From NCBI GenBank assembly GCA_013330315.1, contig DUIO01000346.1:1-7304 (forward strand): a stretch of 7,304 nt of DNA, read 5' to 3'. The position numbers and the translations under genes were made by a program. Shown here piece by piece: positions 1 to 4,745 of the stretch (position 1 is its first letter; each line of letters starts with the position of its first letter). The notes under the pieces are model-generated. The model made no database searches and was not told the origin of the DNA. It was given only the letters and a program-made list of their open reading frames with translations. Source of the stretch: Methanosarcina sp. GTDB taxonomy: Archaea > Halobacteriota > Methanosarcinia > Methanosarcinales > Methanosarcinaceae.

Positions 1-938
1 TCTGCGCATCCTATGGCATGAATGTGGGTGCAAATACAATGACCCTTGCTGCCAGGCAGGTAGGCATGAGCATTATCCCTGAAGGCAAATGCACTTTCCC
101 TTTGCGTATTATTGAAACTTACAGGCCTACGGGAATAGTAGGCAGCGTATTTAAGCTCCTTAATCTAGCTCGCAGGATGCAGGCTGAGGGCATTGATCCC
201 AGAGAGTCAGGAGTAAATAAACTGGTCGTAGGAGGGGAAGCCTTTGCAGAAGAGTCCAGAAATTACCTCTCTGAAATATGGGGCTGCCCTGTGTACAATA
301 CCTACGGGAGCACTGAGGGGACCATGTGCGGTGAATGCAGTGAAATATCAGGACTTCATGTCCCTGAAGATTTTGTCCACCTTGATGTCTATGACCCGCA
401 CGTAAAGGATTTCGTGCCTGAAGGAGAATGTGGAAGGGTTGTCCTGAGCACGCTACTGCCTGTCGGGGCAAAAGCAGGGAACCTTCTATTAAATTACGAT
501 ACCGAAGATACGACCGTAGTACTTACGCGCAAAAGATGCGCCTGTGGAAGGACTCATATGAAAATCCTTACCCCTCAGAGGGAAGCAGAAACAGTCTGGG
601 TCGAGGGCACACCTTTTAACCGCGTGGATGTGGAAAGAGGAGTTTTCCAGCATGGAAATATGGATTATCTGACAGGAGAGTACGAGGCTTTTCTTTATGG
701 AGCAGAAGATGAGGGAGAGACTGTACTAAGAGTTAGCCTCGAATGCGGAAATCCTGAAGCCTGTGACAGGGACCTTGTGCAGGAAAATTTCGTTCGCTCT
801 TTCCTTAAATACAAGCCTCCCCTTTCAAGGGCTTATGAAGACGGCAACTTCAAAATCCTGTTCAATTTTACAGGCCCAAGGGACCTTGAGCTGTACAAAA
901 TTAAAGGAAGACCAAAGAGGCTTGTAGACAGAAGATAA
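1..938 (+). CDS. Coenzyme F390 synthetase, 3' part (5' end outside window)
   Basis: This is the C-terminal ~312 residues of an adenylate-forming (ANL superfamily) enzyme related to phenylacetate-CoA ligase. The frame is open from base 3 (CASYG before the first internal ATG at 18), so the ATG at 18 is not the start and the gene enters from the left; family members run to roughly 430 residues. Visible motifs are the ANL A5-like YGSTEG (bases 303-320), YDTEDTT (A7-like, ~495-515), the CACGRTH cysteine motif (537-557) and a basic C-terminus, IKGRPKRLVDRR. The stretch PQREAETVWVEGTPFNRVDV fits F390 synthetases better than true phenylacetate-CoA ligases. The family reaction joins AMP or GMP to the 8-hydroxyl of coenzyme F420, giving F390 and pyrophosphate, which is linked in methanogens to oxygen exposure or redox imbalance. 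It is followed by a T-rich terminator-like region. Methanosarcina genomes carry several homologues, so the paralogue's exact role is uncertain. Confidence 0.85.
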   Translation, partial: CASYGMNVGANTMTLAARQVGMSIIPEGKCTFPLRIIETYRPTGIVGSVFKLLNLARRMQAEGIDPRESGVNKLVVGGEAFAEESRNYLSEIWGCPVYNTYGSTEGTMCGECSEISGLHVPEDFVHLDVYDPHVKDFVPEGECGRVVLSTLLPVGAKAGNLLLNYDTEDTTVVLTRKRCACGRTHMKILTPQREAETVWVEGTPFNRVDVERGVFQHGNMDYLTGEYEAFLYGAEDEGETVLRVSLECGNPEACDRDLVQENFVRSFLKYKPPLSRAYEDGNFKILFNFTGPRDLELYKIKGRPKRLVDRR

Positions 939-1200
939 TTTTTAGTTGTTTAATTTTTAGGAGATTAGTAAAAGTTTATTTTTTTCTTTAGTTTTTTTAG
1001 TTTTTTTATTTTCTTAATTTTCTTTTTAACCCATTCTTCCACAATCCCATTTTATTAAAAATAACTTCTTTATTATTTTCATATTTTCTTCAACTTAATT
1101 TTGGGTACTATTTTTTTGTTTTTGATTCTTTTTCCATTAATTTTTGCCCTTTATTTTTTCCTTTTTAAAATTTCTAAACTTTGTCTTACTTTTATTTTTA
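939..1200 (+). terminator. Poly-T / pyrimidine-rich region after F390 synthetase gene
   Basis: Directly after the stop codon the plus strand becomes very T-rich. Runs of seven T occur at 979-985, 992-998, 1001-1007 and 1111-1117, and there is no G at all between 1001 and 1102. Archaeal intrinsic termination depends mainly on U-tracts without a strong hairpin, so this serial T-tract region is a plausible terminator for the F390 synthetase transcript. No gene or RNA structure is visible in it. The terminator role is inferred. Confidence 0.5.
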
Positions 1201-1388
1201 TTGACGTAATATATTTTCTATGTATGATGAATTATACAGTTCCCAAACATTAATATACTGAGGGATGAATTAACATATGAGCACAACTCTTTTATATTAA
1301 TGATCAAGTGAAAAAAACATATATAGTATTACTTACAATAGATTAATGTATTATCATTCGAATAAATTACAAATTACTTGGTGATACG
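1201..1388 (+). promoter_or_regulatory. nikR upstream region with candidate TATA boxes and operator-like repeats
   Basis: This gene-free stretch precedes nikR. Candidate archaeal TATA elements are TTTATATTAA (1291-1300) and ACATATATAG (1318-1327), about 89 and 62 bases before the ATG; either would give a leadered transcript. A perfect 10-bp inverted repeat, CATTAATATA (1248-1257) / TATATTAATG (1293-1302), overlaps the first TATA candidate. A shorter pair, TGTAT (1221-1225) / ATACA (1234-1238), contains a GTATGA hexamer like one half-site of the E. coli NikR box, but no TCATAC half-site is found at the known 16-bp spacing. Autoregulation by NikR is possible but not shown. Two tiny reading frames here (9 and 7 codons) are not believed to be genes. 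Confidence 0.4.
1380..1385 (+). promoter_or_regulatory. Ribosome binding site of nikR
   Basis: GGTGAT lies 3 bases before the ATG at 1389 and is complementary to the archaeal 16S rRNA 3' end (GGTGATC core). This supports the chosen start. Confidence 0.7.
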
Positions 1389-1811
1389 ATGGAAACAGAA
1401 CTTATGAGGATAGGGGTCTCCCTGCCTGACACCCTTCTTGGTAAATTTGATGAGATTATAGAAAAAAGAGGTTATTCTTCCCGTTCAGAAGGCATAAGGG
1501 ACGCCATCAGGAGTTATATTTCTTATTATGAATGGATGGGTGACATTAAAGGACATCGTGTCGGGACTGTCGCCGTTATTTACGACCACACGAAGCGCGG
1601 ACTTTCAAATGCTCTTGCAGATATACAGCACAACTACTCTCACCTGATAAAGTCCTCCGTGCATATCCACCTTGACCATGATAACTGTTTTGAGGTAATT
1701 GTCCTTGACGGGGACGGCGAAGAAATTAAAGAACTTGCCGAATCTATCATGGCCCTTAAAGGGGTAAAATTCTCAAAACTCACTACTGTAGCTTCAAACG
1801 AAAAGATCTAA
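1389..1811 (+). CDS. nikR: Nickel-responsive transcriptional regulator NikR
   Basis: A 140-residue protein of the usual NikR length. Residues ~5-45 form a ribbon-helix-helix DNA-binding domain ([18 protein letters not shown], then [15 protein letters not shown]), and residues ~55-135 form the ACT-like regulatory domain that makes the tetramer core. The four high-affinity nickel ligands of E. coli NikR (H76, H87, H89, C95) match H81, H92, H94 and C100 here at a constant offset of five residues, so nickel sensing should be intact. E34 and D38 correspond to the E30/D34 pair near the potassium site. By family knowledge, nickel-loaded NikR represses nickel uptake genes; methanogens need nickel for F430, hydrogenases and CO dehydrogenase. 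No nickel transporter is in the window, so targets must lie elsewhere or include nikR itself. The ATG start is supported by GGTGAT upstream. It faces the arsR-like gene tail to tail. Confidence 0.93.
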   Translation: METELMRIGVSLPDTLLGKFDEIIEKRGYSSRSEGIRDAIRSYISYYEWMGDIKGHRVGTVAVIYDHTKRGLSNALADIQHNYSHLIKSSVHIHLDHDNCFEVIVLDGDGEEIKELAESIMALKGVKFSKLTTVASNEKI

Positions 1812-1962
1812 TCTTCATCCTGCAGGTAAACTTTATCCTGGCAGGCATAAGTTCACGGCAGGTAGATACAAATAGTGACAGGATATACAGGCATTGATTA
1901 CTCAGGAACATTAAAGGACGTTAAACCTAATTAATGGGTAAAAAATCCCTCAATTCCTTCAC
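1812..1962. other. Intergenic spacer between convergent nikR and arsR-like genes
   Basis: This 151-bp spacer contains several CAGG/CCTG-rich elements, including ATCCTGCAGG and ATCCTGGCAGG about 20 bases apart. No coding frame or clear T-tract terminator for nikR is visible on the plus strand. Confidence 0.4.
1936..1949 (-). terminator. Candidate terminator of the arsR-like gene
   Basis: On the minus strand this reads GGGATTTTTTACCC. A T6 tract flanked by a GGG/CCC pair begins about 14 bases past the arsR stop codon. A U-tract is the main archaeal termination signal; the three-base stem is too short to be decisive. Confidence 0.35.
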
Positions 1963-2340
1963 TTAACTTTTCTCAAAATGCCTTTCAATGTGCTTCAGGA
2001 GCAGGTTTCCGAATTCCGTAAGCTCATATATCTGGAAGCTGCGTTCTCTCCTCGAATCAACAAGTCCAGCCTCTTTTAAAAGCTTCAGATGATAGGATAG
2101 AGCAGAGTGCTTCTGGTCCGTAGCTTCAACAAGGACACAGACACACAGGCTCTGGACTTCAAGAGCTTTAAGTATCCTCAGGCGGGTGGGATCTGCAAGA
2201 ACCTTGAACAGGCCGACAATCTCTTCAACATCTTCATTCAGGGCTGCATGAACAGTTTCAAGCACATCTTCCGGAAGGGAATAGGCTTCACGGACTTCTA
2301 TTATCTTTCTCTCAGACATTTTCTCAGACATTTTTTCCAC
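1963..2340 (-). CDS. ArsR/SmtB-family winged-helix transcriptional regulator
   Basis: A 125-residue protein with the ArsR core: LFKVLADPTRLRILKAL (residues 44-60), a metal-box-like SLCVCVLVEA (64-73), the recognition helix SALSYHLKLLKEAGLV (79-94) and the wing SRRERSFQIYELTEFG (96-111). Members repress metal, metalloid or redox-response genes and release DNA on ligand binding or thiol oxidation. C66 and C68 match the first two arsenite ligands of E. coli ArsR (ELCVCDLC), but the third cysteine is replaced by valine (V71). The DxH...HxxxE zinc site of the C-terminal helix is not evident, so the ligand cannot be named. The start is uncertain. GTG at 2340 has AGGT six bases upstream; ATG at 2331 and ATG at 2319 are in frame and lie in a 12-bp near-duplication, so the protein may be 3 or 7 residues shorter. 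It is monocistronic and convergent with nikR, with no cognate transporter visible. Confidence 0.85.
   Translation of the reverse strand: MEKMSEKMSERKIIEVREAYSLPEDVLETVHAALNEDVEEIVGLFKVLADPTRLRILKALEVQSLCVCVLVEATDQKHSALSYHLKLLKEAGLVDSRRERSFQIYELTEFGNLLLKHIERHFEKS
2308..2331 (-). repeat. 12-bp tandem near-duplication at arsR-like start
   Basis: On the minus strand ATGTCTGAGAAA (2331-2320) is followed directly by ATGTCTGAGAGA (2319-2308), 11 of 12 bases identical. This duplicates a candidate start codon plus MSE(K/R) and creates two in-frame ATG codons in addition to the upstream GTG. Confidence 0.8.
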
Positions 2341-2345
2341 TCTAG

Positions 2346-2369
2346 ACCTGTTTGCGCTCGTTCACAGGT
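2346..2369 (-). promoter_or_regulatory. Palindromic candidate operator before arsR-like gene
   Basis: ACCTGT (2346-2351) and ACAGGT (2364-2369) form a perfect 6-bp inverted repeat with a 12-bp spacer. It begins 5 bases upstream of the GTG start. Position and symmetry suit a dimeric ArsR-family autorepressor, but the arms are short and the role is inferred. The same AGGT may serve as the ribosome binding site. Confidence 0.35.
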
Positions 2370-2538
2370 TAAGGCAAAGAATTAAGATTATTATTCATTC
2401 TCTGATTAAAACTTTCAGTCATTTATTCTCATTACATTTACTTTCTTTATGTTTACTCTCGTTTACTTTCTTTCAGGCTTTTTCGGGCGTCTTTCATGTA
2501 TATTCAAGTATTCTTCCGGTTTTCAGGCATCTCAGGCG

Positions 2539-2599
2539 TTTCCGGACATTTTTTCCGGTAATTTCCGGACATTTTTTCCGGTAATTTCCGGCAATTTTT
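2539..2599 (+). repeat. Tandem TTTCCGG repeat array (23-bp unit, 2.6 copies)
   Basis: Two perfect 23-bp copies (2539-2561 and 2562-2584) are followed by a partial, diverged copy (2585-2599). Each unit holds two TTTCCGG motifs; the five motifs start at 2539, 2552, 2562, 2575 and 2585, alternating 13- and 10-bp steps. Another CCGG lies at 2516-2519. Because CCGG is self-complementary, TCCGGTAATTTCCGGA can form a 5-bp hairpin. It could be a protein-binding array, a structured 3' region of the glycosyltransferase transcript, or simple expansion. Confidence 0.75.
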
Positions 2600-2740
2600 G
2601 ATTGTTTATTTATATTCATTTCTTTTTATTTCTTCAGGCAAAATTTGCTCCTTATTCTCCGAATTCCCTTCATACCTATTATACCTTAGTTTTGAGTCTC
2701 TCAGTTTCAAACTGGATATTTCAACCCGAAATCTCCTTTT

Positions 2741-4492
2741 TCACATTCCTTTCAGCGTATCGGTACTTGTTGAGAGAACTTCTCTCCACCTGAGCCCCAG
2801 TCCCGATAAAGCAAGCCCGCCTCCGAGCAGTGTGATTGAATTTTTTATTATATGGTCCACCACAGCGACCATAAACCCGAGTTCAGGTCTGATTCCTCCC
2901 AGCCCGAACACTGCAGTAAGTGCAACCTCATAAGTACCGATGGCCCCAGGGGTAATCGGAAAAGTTTTTGCTATGTTTCCGAGAGCTACCGCAAGGAAGA
3001 TCAGGGACATGGTAAATGCTGAAGACATGTCTACTCCTGCAGTCGGAAAGGCTTTTAGAACCAGGAAGCAGGTAAAAATATCCATGCCCCATATAAGAAG
3101 GGAGGATGCAACCACTGCAAGAAACGCTCCAGGGCGGACTGCAACAATGCTCATCTGGTGGATAAAGGTGGATGTAAACTCTTTTATTCTACTGAGAGGT
3201 TCGCCGGAAAGGTTTGTTGAAGTTTTTTCTTTTCCTTCCTTTTTATTGCGGCTTTTTCTAACGGATAATGCAAATAAGGCTGCAAAGAAAAGTAACACTA
3301 TAATGCCTGAGAAATTGATCAGTGACTTCATCCAGGAAGCGAGTTCGAACCTGGAAGCTACGCCTGATGATGCGAGTATGGCAATGAAAGTGATTGCAAT
3401 TATGTCAAAAACCCTTTCTACTGTCAGGGAGGAAAAGCTTGTTGTAAAGGCAAGGTCTTTACTTTTTTTCAGGATATACATCCTGCTGAGGTCTCCTATT
3501 CGTGCTGGAAGGATTACATTTGCAGACTGGCTGATAAAAATACTTCCCGTAAGAAATCCGAGTCCGTAATGGTTTCCAAGCCTGTTAAGAATCTGCTGGA
3601 AACGTACTCCTCTAAGAGGCCATGAAGCACAATAAACAAGAGAAGCAAGAGCCAGAGTACCTACAGATACCTGTTTTATGTTATCCAGAACTTCGGATGC
3701 ACCTAAAAAGGTCGCAGCAAGTGCGAGGATCAGAAGTGCTAAAAAGGCTGTTATGAATATCTTTCCTTTCCCTGAAAATAAGTTAGGAAAGAAGAGTTCC
3801 CACCAGAGGCGGAAGACTTCCGATCCCATCCCGACAATATCCCTTGCAAAATTGACCTTACTCGATCCTCCGTGTCTCCAGTACACTGGGAACTCAAGAA
3901 CCCTGTACCCGCGTTGCTGAGCTCTTACAAGCAATTCGGTGTCCCAGAACCAGTGCTGGTTCTCGATCTCATCAAGCAATTCAAAGAGAGGTCCTCTCCT
4001 GAAAGCCTTGAAGCCACACTGGTGGTCATAGAGTTTCGAATGCAAAAGAAGCCGGACAAGAGAGTTGTATCCTCTGCTTGCAAACTCTCGCTTGAAGGGT
4101 CTTTCTGCATCGCTTTCGGGCATTATCCTCGAACCGGTGGCAAAGTCATAACCATCCGTACTTACAGCTCTGACCAACCTTTCCAGATAACTCATATCCG
4201 TTGCAAGGTCCACATCAATGTAGCAGAGCACTTCTCCTGAAGCTGCTTTAAAAGCTCTGTTCAGAGCTCTTCCCCTTCCCTGCCTCTCATCGGAGTGCAG
4301 GTGCCTGACATAGGAGTACTGTTCCGAAAGCCTTGATGCGATTCGGTCCGTACCGTCCGTGCTTCCGTCCTCTGCTATAATGATCTCAAAAGAATGAGTT
4401 ATCTTTGAAAGAGTCTCTGCCGTTATCGAGACCGTGTTTTCTATTCTGGCTGCTTCGTTATATGAAGGCAGAACTACCGAGACGCTGGTTAT
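2741..4492 (-). CDS. AglD-like glycosyltransferase: GT2 domain fused to flippase-like membrane domain
   Basis: The frame from the ATA at 4492 encodes 583 residues. Residues 1-~235 form a GT-A domain of the dolichol-phosphate-mannose-synthase type: VSVVLPSYNEAARI (4-17), EDGSTDGT (41-48), the catalytic metal motif DVD (93-95), CGFKAF (159-164) and FWDTELL (182-188). From ~243 on there are about eight membrane segments with the LPG-synthase/flippase-like (UPF0104) pattern: R..RFQQIL, SQSANVILPARIGDLSR (~321-337), VERVFDI (~358-364) and PITPGAIGTYE (~512-522). The architecture resembles Haloferax AglD, which charges dolichol phosphate with mannose for N-glycosylation; transfer of a sugar to a polyprenyl phosphate at the membrane is inferred. 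The first conventional start is GTG at 4231, which would remove the first 87 residues, including the nucleotide-binding motifs. Between the in-frame stop at 4514-4516 and 4231 there is no ATG, GTG or TTG. ATA at 4492 has GAGGT 7 bases upstream, so I place the start there. It lies downstream of the DUF2298 gene on the same strand. Confidence 0.85.
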   Translation of the reverse strand: MTSVSVVLPSYNEAARIENTVSITAETLSKITHSFEIIIAEDGSTDGTDRIASRLSEQYSYVRHLHSDERQGRGRALNRAFKAASGEVLCYIDVDLATDMSYLERLVRAVSTDGYDFATGSRIMPESDAERPFKREFASRGYNSLVRLLLHSKLYDHQCGFKAFRRGPLFELLDEIENQHWFWDTELLVRAQQRGYRVLEFPVYWRHGGSSKVNFARDIVGMGSEVFRLWWELFFPNLFSGKGKIFITAFLALLILALAATFLGASEVLDNIKQVSVGTLALASLVYCASWPLRGVRFQQILNRLGNHYGLGFLTGSIFISQSANVILPARIGDLSRMYILKKSKDLAFTTSFSSLTVERVFDIIAITFIAILASSGVASRFELASWMKSLINFSGIIVLLFFAALFALSVRKSRNKKEGKEKTSTNLSGEPLSRIKEFTSTFIHQMSIVAVRPGAFLAVVASSLLIWGMDIFTCFLVLKAFPTAGVDMSSAFTMSLIFLAVALGNIAKTFPITPGAIGTYEVALTAVFGLGGIRPELGFMVAVVDHIIKNSITLLGGGLALSGLGLRWREVLSTSTDTLKGM

Positions 4493-4499
4493 ACGAACG

Positions 4500-4504
4500 A
4501 CCTC
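4500..4504 (-). promoter_or_regulatory. Ribosome binding site that marks the ATA start of the glycosyltransferase
   Basis: The minus strand reads GAGGT followed by a 7-base spacer and ATA ACC AGC (I/M-T-S). Spacing and complementarity to the 16S rRNA end are good. This places translation initiation just before the first beta strand of the GT-A fold, where homologues of this type would be expected to start. Confidence 0.55.
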
Positions 4505-4556
4505 TTGAGATGTTTATAATATTAAATAGGCTTTATGCCGACTGTAATTTCACATA

Positions 4557-4609
4557 AAATTCTACAAATTCGAATAATTTGATATTTATAAAATACATTT
4601 GTAGAATTT
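4557..4609. repeat. 13-bp perfect inverted repeat flanking a TATA-like box
   Basis: AAATTCTACAAAT (4557-4569) and ATTTGTAGAATTT (4597-4609) are exact reverse complements separated by 27 bases. The spacer holds the TATA candidate for the glycosyltransferase gene (4583-4593). A competing hairpin, CAAATT (4565-4570) / AATTTG (4576-4581), shares the left arm. This could be an operator straddling a promoter or a structured element in a read-through transcript. Confidence 0.75.
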
Positions 4610-4745
4610 GTTTTGAAGCGTATTCATGAAAAGTATTTATGAAACAATGTTTAGATATTGAAATAAATCATATATTTATCTAAAATGCGATTTTTTTCCC
4701 TGAACCAGGTTTCTTCCCGAAGGCGGAAAATTATAGTATCTCTTT

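Larger units (their letters stand above)
2341..2740. other. 400-bp gene-free spacer, T-rich with short direct repeats
   Basis: This lies upstream of the arsR-like gene and downstream of the glycosyltransferase gene, both on the minus strand. It contains a palindrome next to the arsR start (2346-2369), TTTACTTTCTTT twice (2437-2448, 2462-2473) with a further TTTACT at 2452, and an array of TTTCCGG motifs (2539-2599). Plus-strand frames running from ~2598 into the glycosyltransferase gene show no family features and are antisense shadows. A promoter for the arsR-like gene must be here, but I could not single out one convincing TATA box. No clear T-tract terminator for the glycosyltransferase gene is seen on the minus strand. 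Confidence 0.5.
4493..4745 (-). promoter_or_regulatory. Promoter/leader region of the glycosyltransferase gene
   Basis: An AT-rich 253-bp spacer between two minus-strand genes. On the minus strand TTTTATAAATA (4593-4583) is a good archaeal TATA candidate, about 95 bases before the ATA start, implying a 5' leader of roughly 65-70 nt. A second AT-rich site (ATTATAAA, 4520-4513) is so close to the start that it would imply a leaderless transcript, which conflicts with the ribosome binding site. An AT-rich hairpin, ATAAAT (4663-4668) / ATTTAT (4674-4679), lies inside an 8-bp inverted repeat, TTTAGATA (4650-4657) / TATCTAAA (4677-4684). No strong T-tract terminator for the upstream DUF2298 gene is visible, so some read-through is possible. 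Confidence 0.45.

Noticed and set aside
160..471. Minus-strand frame inside the F390 synthetase gene
   Set aside because: It is antisense to a well-conserved enzyme and its peptide shows no family features.
18..938. ATG at 18 as a genuine start of the F390 synthetase gene
   Set aside because: The frame is open to the window edge and the protein would lack about a quarter of the family length; the gene is simply cut by the window.
1225..1300. Leader-peptide frames of 9 and 7 codons before nikR
   Set aside because: Neither has a ribosome binding site or informative residues; short frames of this size are expected by chance in AT-rich DNA.
2539..2599. CRISPR array
   Set aside because: Units are contiguous tandem copies of 23 bp with no unique spacers and no cas genes nearby.
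2940..3569. Long plus-strand open frame (209 codons) opposite the glycosyltransferase gene
   Set aside because: The minus strand encodes clear GT2/flippase-family motifs across the same bases, while the plus-strand peptide has no recognisable domain or ribosome binding site; it is an antisense shadow.
2741..4231. GTG at 4231 as the start of the glycosyltransferase
   Set aside because: It falls inside the GT-A domain just before the DVD motif and would delete the conserved PSYNE and EDGSTDGT segments that are encoded in frame upstream.
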